From Flavobacteriales bacterium UBA3431 (GTDB lineage Bacteria; Bacteroidota; Bacteroidia; Flavobacteriales; Schleiferiaceae), in contig DFSS01000001.1 of assembly GCA_002381225.1 (NCBI GenBank), positions 14,026 to 45,262 of the forward strand: a stretch of 31,237 nt of DNA. Reading direction: 5' to 3'. Under the pieces are notes generated by a model. It had not been told where the DNA came from. It saw only the letters and a list, made by a program, of their open reading frames with translations, and searched no databases. Every line of letters begins with the position of its first letter. Within the stretch, counting starts at the first letter, position 1. A program made the translations under genes and the position numbers. Shown piece by piece: positions 1 to 6,769 of the stretch.

Positions 1-656
1 AAAATGCCCTCCATGGTGTCGTATTCGGCCAGCAGTTTGGCCGCCGTTTTTTCCCCGACGGAGGGAATGCCGGGGATGTTATCCACCGCATCGCCCATGA
101 GGCCAAGCATGTCTATGACTTGATCCACCCGTTGAATCCCCCAGCGGTCGCAGACCTCTTGAACCCCGAGCACTTCCGCAGGATCACCCCCGCGGCCCGG
201 CTTGAGGATTTTCACTTTTTCGGTGACCAACTGGCCAAAGTCTTTGTCCGGGGTCATCATGTAGACCTCGTAGCCTGCCGATTCAGCCTTATGTGCCAGG
301 GTTCCAATGACATCGTCCGCCTCGAAGCCCGGAACGCCGAGGGCGGGAATCTTCATGGCTTCAAGCAATTGGTGGATATAGGGGACGGCCACTTTGATGC
401 CCTCAGGGGTCTCGTCTCGGTTCGCTTTGTACGCCGGGAAGAGCTCCTCGCGAACCTGGCTACCGCCAATGTCAAACACAACCGCGATATGGCTGGGCTT
501 CTCCTTTTCCAAAACATCCAACAGGGCCAGCATGAAGCCATAGACGGCCGACGTGTCCACCCCCTTGCTATTGACCCGGGGATTTCGAGCAAAGGCAAAA
601 TAGGCTCGAAATATCAGGGCATAGGCATCGAGGAGATAGAGACGGGGCATGGACAT
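1..656 (-). CDS. polA: DNA polymerase I, N-terminal 5'-3' exonuclease part (partial)
   Basis: About 218 residues are visible, starting MSMPRLYLLDAYALIFRAYF; the rest lies beyond the left edge. The sequence is the FEN1-like 5'-3' exonuclease domain that removes RNA primers and damaged DNA during lagging-strand synthesis and repair. Seen in order: the N-terminal metal-binding LLDAYALIFRAYF segment, GFEADDVIGTLA, MTPDKDFGQLV, and a helix-hairpin-helix region with DAVDNIPGIPSVGEKTAAKLL-type residues near the edge. The acidic metal-ligand motifs are present. The reading frame stays open to base 1, so the missing part is only window truncation; the 3'-5' exonuclease and polymerase domains cannot be judged. 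I chose the ATG at 656; an ATG two codons later (650) is equally possible. A TATTTTTG box at 673-680 gives a short leader. The gene is divergent from the glycosyltransferase at 709. Confidence 0.95.
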   Translation of the reverse strand, partial: MSMPRLYLLDAYALIFRAYFAFARNPRVNSKGVDTSAVYGFMLALLDVLEKEKPSHIAVVFDIGGSQVREELFPAYKANRDETPEGIKVAVPYIHQLLEAMKIPALGVPGFEADDVIGTLAHKAESAGYEVYMMTPDKDFGQLVTEKVKILKPGRGGDPAEVLGVQEVCDRWGIQRVDQVIDMLGLMGDAVDNIPGIPSVGEKTAAKLLAEYDTMEGI

Positions 657-672
657 GGGAAGGAGATTTCTT

Positions 673-680
673 CAAAAATA
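673..680 (-). promoter_or_regulatory. Bacteroidota -7 promoter element for polA
   Basis: On the minus strand this reads TATTTTTG, a full match to the Bacteroidota housekeeping -7 consensus TAnnTTTG. It lies 16 bases before the ATG at 656, giving a leader of roughly 12 bases. No clear -33 TTTG was found at the usual distance. Confidence 0.55.
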
Positions 681-694
681 CGGCCCTTAAGGAC

Positions 695-702
695 TACTTT
701 TG
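695..702 (+). promoter_or_regulatory. -7 promoter element, near-leaderless start of the mannosyltransferase operon
   Basis: TACTTTTG matches TAnnTTTG exactly and is followed by only six bases before the ATG at 709. If transcription starts 3-5 bases after the box, as is usual, the mRNA begins at or within a few bases of the start codon. This also argues against a TTG start at 700, which would overlap the promoter. Confidence 0.55.
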
Positions 703-708
703 GGGGCT

Positions 709-1431
709 ATGTCGTCCTCTTTGGTCATCATTCCCACGTTCAATGAACGCGATAACATCCAAGCCATTTTGGCTGCGGTTTGCGCATTGGAGCCCGGGTT
801 TGACGTGTTAGTCATCGACGATGGATCGCCGGACGGTACAGCCGACTTAGTGCGCTCGAGCCAAGTAGACTACCCAAACCGTATTTTTCTCGAGTGCCGC
901 ACGGGGAAACTGGGCCTAGGAACAGCCTACATCCATGGATTTCAATGGGCCCTTGCCCGAGGATATTCGTACATCTTTGAAATGGATGCGGATTTTTCCC
1001 ATGACCCCAAAGACTTACCTCGTTTGTTGGATGCCTGTGCCCTGTACAAGGCCGACTTGGCCATTGGTTCGCGCTATTCCAACGGCGTAAACGTGGTGAA
1101 CTGGCCGATGTCCCGTGTCCTATTGAGCTTTTTTGCCTCCAAGTATGTCCGGTTCATTACAGGTATGCCCATCCACGACACCACGGCCGGATTCAAATGC
1201 TACCGGCGGGAGGTTTTGGAGGCGATAGATTTTGAAAAAATACGCTTTGTGGGCTATGCCTTCCAGATCGAAATGAAGTTTCGCGCTTGGCAAAAAGGCT
1301 TCCATCTTGCCGAAGTTCCCGTCATCTTCACAGATAGGAAATTGGGCCAAAGTAAAATGTCTTCTGGGATTATTCGGGAGGCAGTCTTTGGGGTAATTTT
1401 GCTGAAGATTACGAGCATATTTCGCAAATGA
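709..1431 (+). CDS. Polyprenol monophosphomannose synthase (GT2 family)
   Basis: A 240-residue soluble GT-A fold glycosyltransferase of the DPM1 / polyprenyl-phosphate mannose synthase type, which transfers mannose from GDP-mannose to a lipid phosphate at the cytoplasmic face of the inner membrane. Visible motifs: VIIPTFNERDNI at residues 6-17, the nucleotide-binding DDGSPDGT at 37-44, the metal-binding D-A-D at 93-95 in EMDADFSHDPKDL, and GSRYSNGV further on. No transmembrane segments follow, so it is the short single-domain form. I prefer the ATG at 709 because the motif starts immediately after it and a -7 box lies directly upstream. Its stop codon overlaps the dihydroorotase start (ATGA at 1428), so they are translationally linked. 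As far as I recall, this gene often sits beside dihydroorotase and DUF4296 genes in Flavobacteriia. The exact acceptor and sugar are inferred from the family. Confidence 0.9.
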   Translation: MSSSLVIIPTFNERDNIQAILAAVCALEPGFDVLVIDDGSPDGTADLVRSSQVDYPNRIFLECRTGKLGLGTAYIHGFQWALARGYSYIFEMDADFSHDPKDLPRLLDACALYKADLAIGSRYSNGVNVVNWPMSRVLLSFFASKYVRFITGMPIHDTTAGFKCYRREVLEAIDFEKIRFVGYAFQIEMKFRAWQKGFHLAEVPVIFTDRKLGQSKMSSGIIREAVFGVILLKITSIFRK

Positions 1432-2786
1432 CATCCATACCCCCACGCTATCTCATCAAAAACGCCCGACTGATCAATGAAGGTCAGATTATCGAAGGGG
1501 ATATACTCCTAGAAAATGGGCGAATCGAACAGATTGACCGCACCCTCACCCCCAAGGACGTTCACGTCCAAGTCATCGATGCGGCCGGCTGCTATGTACT
1601 GCCTGGGGTCATTGATTCCCAAGTGCATTTCCGCGAGCCTGGGTTGACGTACAAAGGAGACATCGCTAGTGAATCCCGCGCGGCAATTGCCGGGGGAGTG
1701 ACCAGCTATGTCGAACAACCCAATACCGTACCGCAAGCCACGACGGTGGAAGAGTTAGAAAAGAAATACACCCGCGCTGCCGCGGTTTCTTGGGCTAATT
1801 ACAGCTTCAATATGGGTGCCACCAACGACAACTTGGAGGAACTTAAGAAGATCTCCAAGCGCGATGTGGCCGGAATCAAAATCTTCATGGGCTCCTCCAC
1901 GGGGAATATGCTGGTAGACAATCCTGAAACATTGGAGCGCATCTTCCGCGAAGTGGACCACCAGCTCATCGCCCACTGCGAGGATGAAGCAACCATTCAG
2001 GGCAATTTGGAACGCTTCATCGCGGAAAAAGGCCGTGAAAACCTTACCGCCGCGGACCATCCCTACATCCGCTCTGCGGAGGGTTGCTACATCAGCTCTT
2101 CTGCCGCGATTGCCATGGCGCGTAAAACAGGGGCCCGCTTTCACCTCTATCACGTCTCGACAGCCATGGAGCTGGACTTGCTCGATGGGGATATCCCGCT
2201 CGGGGAAAAGAAAATCACCGCTGAAGCCTGCGTGCACCACCTGTGGTTCTCTGAAGAGGATTATGCCGAAAAAGGAAACCTCATCAAATGGAATCCGGCA
2301 GTCAAAACCAAAGCCGACCGCAATGCCTTGCGCGAAGCCCTGCTCAACGGAAAAATTGACGTCGTCTCGACCGACCATGCCCCCCACACCTTGGAAGAAA
2401 AAATGCGTCCCTACGCGGATGCGCCATCGGGAGGCCCGCTTGTCCAAAACAGCTTGTCCGCTATGTTAGAACTCGCTCGCCGGAACGACATTGATTTTGC
2501 GCGCATTGTTCAGCTCATGTGCCACAACCAGGCCGACCTCTTTGGCATCGAAGAGCGCGGCTATTTACGCGAGGGCTACCATGCCGATGTGGTTATTGTC
2601 GACCCTTCCCGCCCTTGGAATGTGACTTCCGAAAACGTCCTCAGTAAATGTGGCTGGTCCCCCTTCGAGGGGCGCACCTTCGCTTCGCGCGTGACCCACA
2701 CCTTTGTCAATGGCCATTTAGTCTACAAACAAGGTAAAATTCGAGGCGAGGCCGCTGGGCAGCGCTTGCTCTTCCAACGAACATGA
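1428..2786 (+). CDS. pyrC: Dihydroorotase, type I
   Basis: A 452-residue amidohydrolase that interconverts N-carbamoyl-aspartate and dihydroorotate in pyrimidine synthesis. Seen: the N-terminal metal motif D63-S-Q-V-H67-F-R69-E-P-G, the carbamylated-lysine region GIKIFMGSS (K151), the metal-ligand histidines IAHCEDE (H183) and LYHVSTA (H242), and the catalytic aspartate in STDHAPHT (D315). Length is normal for the single-chain class. The first histidine of the usual H-x-H metal motif is glutamine (Q65); from memory, D-Q-V-H-F-R variants are common in Bacteroidota dihydroorotases and those proteins are still annotated as dihydroorotases, so I do not read it as inactivation. The start overlaps the preceding stop, and the gene end overlaps the next gene's start at 2783 (ATGA), giving an operon. 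No other pyr genes are in view. Confidence 0.93.
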   Translation: MTSIPPRYLIKNARLINEGQIIEGDILLENGRIEQIDRTLTPKDVHVQVIDAAGCYVLPGVIDSQVHFREPGLTYKGDIASESRAAIAGGVTSYVEQPNTVPQATTVEELEKKYTRAAAVSWANYSFNMGATNDNLEELKKISKRDVAGIKIFMGSSTGNMLVDNPETLERIFREVDHQLIAHCEDEATIQGNLERFIAEKGRENLTAADHPYIRSAEGCYISSSAAIAMARKTGARFHLYHVSTAMELDLLDGDIPLGEKKITAEACVHHLWFSEEDYAEKGNLIKWNPAVKTKADRNALREALLNGKIDVVSTDHAPHTLEEKMRPYADAPSGGPLVQNSLSAMLELARRNDIDFARIVQLMCHNQADLFGIEERGYLREGYHADVVIVDPSRPWNVTSENVLSKCGWSPFEGRTFASRVTHTFVNGHLVYKQGKIRGEAAGQRLLFQRT

Positions 2787-3163
2787 AACCGATCCTCCTC
2801 CTGTGCGCCCTGTTGAGCTTTAGTGCCTGTTCATTCACAGGAACGGAGGAAGCCGTCAACCCCATGGAGGCCCCGAAGGATTTGCTTCCCGAAGAGACCT
2901 TTGTGCGCTTGGTCTATGAAATGAATTTGCTGGAGGGTGCTCGAACGGGAAAGACCCTGCTCGGCGATTCCCTCCCCTTGGGACAGTATTACGAGACCCT
3001 ATACCGCGACTTTGGCGTAACAGCTGAGCAAGTGCAGCGGAGCTTTGCCTACTACCATGGCGATGCCGAACGTATGGCGCGGTACTACCAGTGGATCATT
3101 GACAGCCTGAGGGCCGATGTCCAGGTTTTGAGTGCCCCAACCTCATTGTCTGACGATGAGTGA
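2783..3163 (+). CDS. DUF4296 domain lipoprotein
   Basis: A 126-residue predicted lipoprotein. The N-terminus MKPILLLCALLSFSAC ends in a lipobox with C16 as the lipidated residue, followed by a polar linker (TGTEEAVNP). The rest is one compact helical domain with a pattern typical of DUF4296: an early DLLPEETFVRLVYEMNLLEGA helix and a later FGVTAEQVQRSFAYYHGD segment, where the protein ends in a further helix. The function of the family is unknown; it is largely restricted to Bacteroidota. It starts inside the dihydroorotase stop codon and its own stop overlaps the next start (3156), so it is part of the same tightly packed operon. The conserved position beside dihydroorotase is from memory of Flavobacteriia genomes rather than shown here. 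Confidence 0.82.
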   Translation: MKPILLLCALLSFSACSFTGTEEAVNPMEAPKDLLPEETFVRLVYEMNLLEGARTGKTLLGDSLPLGQYYETLYRDFGVTAEQVQRSFAYYHGDAERMARYYQWIIDSLRADVQVLSAPTSLSDDE

Positions 3164-4139
3164 GATGTTCCCATTCATCTCACCCACCTTTGAAGAGGTA
3201 GCCCTTCGGCTCTTTCGATTTCAAGCGCAGCACAACCCCGTGTACGGGGCATGGCTCCAACACCTAGGGGTGGATCTAGCGCGGCAAGAGGCCGTTCAAT
3301 CCCTGCGGGAAATCCCCTTCTTGCCGATTGAAACGTTTAAAACGCATACAGTCAAAACGGGCGACTTTGAGCCCGGGGCCATCTACACGTCCAGTGGCAC
3401 GACCGGACAGGTGACTTCAAAGCACCACGTGGCCTCCAGGGATGCCTACTTGCGCAACGCTCAGGCCTGCTTTGAGCATTTTTATGGCCCGGTTGATCAA
3501 TACGCTTGGCTTTGCCTGCTCCCGAGTTACATGGAGCGCGAAGGGTCCTCCCTTATTGCCATGGCGGAGCACTTCGTGAAACAGTCCCCCGCGGAGGAGT
3601 CGGGCTTCTTCCTCAAAGGCCTGGACGAGCTGCGCTACCGATTGGAAACCTTGGAACTCAACGGTGTTCCCACCGTTATTCTGGGTGTAACCTTTGCCTT
3701 GCTCGATTGGGCAGAAAGCTTGGAAAAACCGCTTTCTCTGAAATCTACCCTTATCATGGAAACGGGCGGCATGAAGGGCCGACGCTTAGAGCCCGTCCGC
3801 GAAGCCGTGCACGCGCAGCTTCAGCAGGCGTTCGGCGTAGACCGCATCCACTCCGAATACGGTATGACCGAACTGATGTCCCAAGCCTACAGCTTTGGCG
3901 AAGGACGCTTCATCCCTCCACCCCAAATGCGCGTCCTGCCCCGCAGTCCCGAGAACCCCCTCGAATGGGCCGCCCTTGAATCGCATGCCGCACTAAACAT
4001 TGTCGATTTGGCCAACGCGGATTCCTGTGCTTTTTTGGCCACAGCGGATCTTGGCAAGGTCTTTGGAAATGGTTCATTTGAAGTGCTAGGCCGATTGGAA
4101 GGCTCCGACCTCCGCGGCTGCTCACTGATGACCGTTTAA
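3156..4139 (+). CDS. LuxE/PaaK-like acyl-activating protein
   Basis: A 327-residue protein of the LuxE acyl-protein synthetase family, related to adenylate-forming phenylacetate-CoA ligases. Seen: the phosphate-binding loop IYTSSGTTGQVTSKH near residues 77-91, MKGRR near the middle, and the adenylate-contacting SEYGMTELMSQAY further on. These motifs indicate activation of a carboxylic acid as an acyl-adenylate and transfer to an acceptor; the substrate is unknown. LuxE proteins lack the full C-terminal swivel domain of long ligases, which fits this length. I chose the ATG at 3156, which overlaps the preceding stop; an in-frame GTG at 3132 would add eight unconvincing residues inside the lipoprotein gene. 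No luxC or luxD partner is nearby, so bioluminescence is not implied. A role in cell-envelope acylation is possible but only a guess. Confidence 0.82.
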   Translation: MSEMFPFISPTFEEVALRLFRFQAQHNPVYGAWLQHLGVDLARQEAVQSLREIPFLPIETFKTHTVKTGDFEPGAIYTSSGTTGQVTSKHHVASRDAYLRNAQACFEHFYGPVDQYAWLCLLPSYMEREGSSLIAMAEHFVKQSPAEESGFFLKGLDELRYRLETLELNGVPTVILGVTFALLDWAESLEKPLSLKSTLIMETGGMKGRRLEPVREAVHAQLQQAFGVDRIHSEYGMTELMSQAYSFGEGRFIPPPQMRVLPRSPENPLEWAALESHAALNIVDLANADSCAFLATADLGKVFGNGSFEVLGRLEGSDLRGCSLMTV

Positions 4140-4154
4140 CCTAAAGACTCGAAT

Positions 4155-4448
4155 ATGCGCCTACTGATTGCTACCTTGCTCGTACTCGGTGTTAGCCTAC
4201 AGGTCTCCGCCGATCACCACCCTCATCGTCCTTACACTCATCGACGTCCTTATGGAACCGGATACTACGCCCAACCCCGCCCCTACTACCCGCAGCCTGC
4301 AATTATCGTGGTGGATAACAACCCTTATTCTTCTCGCGTCACCCTTGTCCGCCCAGTGGGTCAACGCATGGACCAGCATTACCGTGGACAAAGAACCCGC
4401 GTTCACGTTGTCCGACAGCACCGCCGTGCACGCCGTGCGTGCCGCTGA
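4155..4448 (+). CDS. Small secreted His/Pro/Tyr/Arg-rich protein (uncertain, overlaps next gene)
   Basis: A 97-residue ORF with a strong predicted signal peptide (MRLLIATLLVLGVSLQVSA, cleavage before DHH). The mature part is rich in H, P, Y and R (HHPHRPYTHRRPYG, then YYAQPRPYYPQP) and ends in a very basic tail. It starts 15 bases after the preceding stop. The last 197 bases overlap, in a different frame, the next ORF, which itself has a signal-peptide-like start. Third positions in the first 33 codons are less GC-rich than in neighbours. I recognise no family. It could be a genuine small secreted protein, the original 5' end of the downstream gene after a frameshift, or an accidental ORF. 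The basic tail (VRQHRRARRACR) lies fully in the overlap and looks like read-through of the other gene's coding bases. Confidence 0.45.
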   Translation: MRLLIATLLVLGVSLQVSADHHPHRPYTHRRPYGTGYYAQPRPYYPQPAIIVVDNNPYSSRVTLVRPVGQRMDQHYRGQRTRVHVVRQHRRARRACR

Positions 4449-5070
4449 CGGAGGCTACGACATTACCAAGCGCGTTTGGGTCGAGAAGGCCGCCGTGCGT
4501 GACGGTGAGCTCGCGGCAGAAGCCACCTTGTACAACGCCAAGGGCCAACCCATCGGCCAAACCCAAAAGGCCCTCCACTTGAATGAGCCCGGCACCCCCT
4601 CAGACCGCCGAATGGCCAAAAAATACATGACGGGCCTGATCCACGGCCACGTGCGTTCCTCCGCCTTTATCAGCAATTCTTGGCCAGAGCGTTCCCTCGT
4701 GGAATTCCTCACGGAAAAGCGCAGCGGCCCTTTTTGGGAAGCCTTCTCCGGCTACCTCCAAAACTTTGGCTTTGAGGAGCTCAAGCCCCTTCCCGATGAA
4801 TTAGACGATGCCGGACTTAACGCCTGGGTCTTGCGCTACCAAGACGCCAAGAACCAAGACGAGCAGCGCTTTCGCATCCTTATTTTCACCCGCGGCGAAG
4901 TGGGCATTCAATGCATCCTCACCGACGCGGAGGTCTTGGACATTCCCAAGCTCAAACTGCACGAGGACAAGGCCTACGGCCAGCTGCACCACTTGGCCAA
5001 GCCCACCGCCGCCCAATCCACGGGCTACGAATACGCGGCCTACGCTTGCATTCCGCTCGAAAGTGAATAA
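4252..5070 (+). CDS. Secreted protein of unknown function
   Basis: A 272-residue protein if the ATG at 4252 is used. It would begin MEPDTTPNPAPTTRSLQ and continue with a hydrophobic stretch WWITTLILLASPLSA before a likely cleavage site ahead of Q, so it is probably exported. The n-region is oddly long and only weakly basic, which makes the exact start uncertain. The mature part looks like a normal globular domain with alternating strands and helices (ITVDKEPAFTL, KRVWVEKAAV, AFSGYLQNFGFEEL, RFRILIFTRGEVGIQ). I recognise no family or catalytic motif. Its stop codon overlaps the GTG of the following VOC gene, so the two are likely co-translated. Its first 197 bases overlap the small ORF at 4155 in another frame. 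Coding character is convincing from about base 4350 onwards. Confidence 0.75.
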   Translation: MEPDTTPNPAPTTRSLQLSWWITTLILLASPLSAQWVNAWTSITVDKEPAFTLSDSTAVHAVRAADGGYDITKRVWVEKAAVRDGELAAEATLYNAKGQPIGQTQKALHLNEPGTPSDRRMAKKYMTGLIHGHVRSSAFISNSWPERSLVEFLTEKRSGPFWEAFSGYLQNFGFEELKPLPDELDDAGLNAWVLRYQDAKNQDEQRFRILIFTRGEVGIQCILTDAEVLDIPKLKLHEDKAYGQLHHLAKPTAAQSTGYEYAAYACIPLESE

Positions 5071-5452
5071 GCAGCTCTTTATGGTGGCCGTAGTCGTGCC
5101 AGACTACGACGAAGCCATCGCCCACTACACCCAGGCATGGGGTTTTGTGCTCTTGGAAGACAGCGTCCGAACCCCCGAAAAACGTTGGGTGCGGGTCGCT
5201 CCCCCCGGAAGCCCTTGCGCCCTGCTTCTCGCCAAAGCCGCCACTCCGGATCAAGAAGCCGCGATTGGACAGCAGGCTGGGGGACGCGTCTTTCTCTTTA
5301 TGCACTGTGAAGACCTCGATGCAGACGTCGCACGCTTAGCCGAACATGGCTGCTACCCGGAAGCTCCGGTGCGCCAGGAGGAGTTTGGGAAGGTCTGTGT
5401 TGTCGCCGACCGCTACGGCAACCGCTGGGATTTGATTCAGCCGATTAGCTGA
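5063..5452 (+). CDS. VOC superfamily (glyoxalase-like) protein
   Basis: A 129-residue single vicinal-oxygen-chelate domain, made of two beta-alpha-beta-beta-beta halves. Seen: the first strand and helix LFMVAVVVPDYDEAIAHYTQ, WGFVLLEDS, KRWVRVAPPG, then the second half GGRVFLFMHCEDLDADVARL and a C-terminal YGNRWDLIQPIS, the usual end of this family. Such proteins bind a metal and act on small molecules (lactoylglutathione, antibiotics and others); no substrate can be assigned. The start is probably the GTG at 5063, overlapping the previous stop, because family members normally carry about six residues before the first strand; the ATG at 5081 would cut into it. Its last eight bases overlap the end of the convergent tyrS gene. 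Confidence 0.85.
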   Translation: MNKQLFMVAVVVPDYDEAIAHYTQAWGFVLLEDSVRTPEKRWVRVAPPGSPCALLLAKAATPDQEAAIGQQAGGRVFLFMHCEDLDADVARLAEHGCYPEAPVRQEEFGKVCVVADRYGNRWDLIQPIS

Positions 5453-6722
5453 CTACAACTAGCGCATAGTTCTTCTTGCCCTTCTGAACGAGCAAGTAGC
5501 CGCCGCCGATGACATCGTCCAAGGTGACCGTGTAGTCGCCCTCCACTTTGTTCTTGTTCAGCGAAACGCCGCCCGCCGCGAGGAGCTTTTTGGCCTCTCC
5601 GCGCGATGCAAAGAGGGCCGTATCAGCACAAGCTATGTCTAGTATAGTCATGCCTGCCGCCAAGGCATCTTTGGACACCGTCATTTGCGGAACGCCTTCA
5701 AATACGTCCAGCAACGTGCGGGCATCCAGGGCTTTCAAGGCTTCCGCGGTTGATTGGCCAAAGAGAATTTGGCTCGCTTTCAGGGCTTTATCTAGTTCTT
5801 CTTCGGAGTGAACCCGCGCCGTAATGTCCGCCGCGAGGGCCTTTTGCACAATGCGTAAGTGCGGGGCCTGGGCATGTTCGGCCTCCAGGGCCTCAATTTC
5901 TTCGCGGGTCTTGGTAGTGAAAATGCGGATGTAGTTGCCTGCATCTTCGTCCGCCGCATTGAGCCAAAACTGGTAGAATTGGTAGGGACTCGTACGGTTG
6001 GGATCCAGCCACACATTGCCTCCCTCCGTTTTGCCAAACTTGGTGCCGTCCGCCTTCTTAATCAGGGGCGTCGTGAGGGCAAAGGCCTCGCCTCCGCCCA
6101 TTCGGCGAATGAGCTCCGTACCGGTGGTGATATTGCCCCACTGGTCGCTACCTCCCATTTGCAAATGGATGCCTTCCTTTTTCCAGAGGTGGTAAAAGTC
6201 GTAGCCCTGAATGAGCTGGTAGCTGAATTCGGTAAAGCTGATACCGCTTTCTTGACGGCTCTTCACCGAATCCTTGGCCAACATGTAGTTGACGGTGATG
6301 TGCTTGCCGACGTCGCGGATGAAGTCCAAAAAGCCGAAGTCCTTAAACCAATCGTAGTTGTTGACAATCTTGGCGCCGTGGGGGCCGTCAAAGTCGAGAA
6401 ACTTCATGAGCTGAGCCTTCTGGCCTGCCAAGTTCTTCTCTAGCGTTTCGGCGTCGAGCAATTGGCGTTCGGCGGACTTGAAGGACGGATCGCCCACCAT
6501 GCCGGTTGCACCTCCCACCAAAGCGTAGGGCTGGTGGCCCGCACGTTGGAAGTGCACGAGCATCATCACCTGCACCAAGTTGCCCACGCCCAAGGAATCG
6601 GCCGTGGGGTCAAAACCGATGTAGGCTTTTTGGGGGCCAGATGCCAAAAACTCTTCCGTGCCAGGCATGCTGTCGTGCAGCATTCGGCGCCAGCGCAATT
6701 CTTCAACAAAGGAGGGACTCAT
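5445..6722 (-). CDS. tyrS: Tyrosyl-tRNA synthetase, bacterial type
   Basis: A 425-residue class I synthetase that charges tRNA-Tyr. Full-length: Rossmann catalytic core, anticodon-binding helices and a C-terminal S4 RNA-binding domain (LLAAGGVSLNKNKVEGDYTV). Seen: YIGFDPTADSL (Y34, D38, T40), GGATGMVGDPS, YQLIQGYDF (tyrosine binding), GGSDQWGNI, and the second ATP loop K228-F-G-K-T232, the normal bacterial TyrRS form of KMSKS. The odd point is the HIGH motif, which here reads G45-V46-G47-N48: the normally conserved first histidine is glycine (codon GGC, clearly read). The family remains certain, but activity may be altered. Transcription is probably from a -7 box four bases before the ATG. 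The 3' end overlaps the convergent VOC gene. Confidence 0.96.
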   Translation of the reverse strand: MSPSFVEELRWRRMLHDSMPGTEEFLASGPQKAYIGFDPTADSLGVGNLVQVMMLVHFQRAGHQPYALVGGATGMVGDPSFKSAERQLLDAETLEKNLAGQKAQLMKFLDFDGPHGAKIVNNYDWFKDFGFLDFIRDVGKHITVNYMLAKDSVKSRQESGISFTEFSYQLIQGYDFYHLWKKEGIHLQMGGSDQWGNITTGTELIRRMGGGEAFALTTPLIKKADGTKFGKTEGGNVWLDPNRTSPYQFYQFWLNAADEDAGNYIRIFTTKTREEIEALEAEHAQAPHLRIVQKALAADITARVHSEEELDKALKASQILFGQSTAEALKALDARTLLDVFEGVPQMTVSKDALAAGMTILDIACADTALFASRGEAKKLLAAGGVSLNKNKVEGDYTVTLDDVIGGGYLLVQKGKKNYALVVVS

Positions 6723-6726
6723 GCTA

Positions 6727-6734
6727 CAAAGGTA
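6727..6734 (-). promoter_or_regulatory. -7 promoter element for tyrS (leaderless arrangement)
   Basis: On the minus strand the sequence is TACCTTTG, then TAGC, then the tyrS ATG at 6722. The box is an exact TAnnTTTG match. With only four intervening bases the mRNA would begin at or next to the A of the start codon. No -33 TTG is seen 17-23 bases upstream. Confidence 0.55.
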
Positions 6735-6757
6735 TAGCAGGGGCTCGAGGCGGGCCG

Positions 6758-6765
6758 TACCTTTA
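6758..6765 (+). promoter_or_regulatory. -7-like promoter element for the SDR epimerase gene
   Basis: TACCTTTA, one base off TAnnTTTG, followed by AAGC and the ATG at 6770. The spacing is the same four bases as in tyrS and threonine dehydrogenase, so this is probably a leaderless start on the opposite strand of a 47-base divergent region. Confidence 0.4.
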
Positions 6766-6769
6766 AAGC

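Noticed and set aside
1755..2447. 230-residue open frame antisense to dihydroorotase
   Set aside because: Shadow of pyrC; no motif and no promoter-like box before it.
3156..4139. Part of a bioluminescence (lux) system
   Set aside because: LuxE-like folds are widespread in Bacteroidota; no luxA, luxB, luxC or luxD genes are adjacent.
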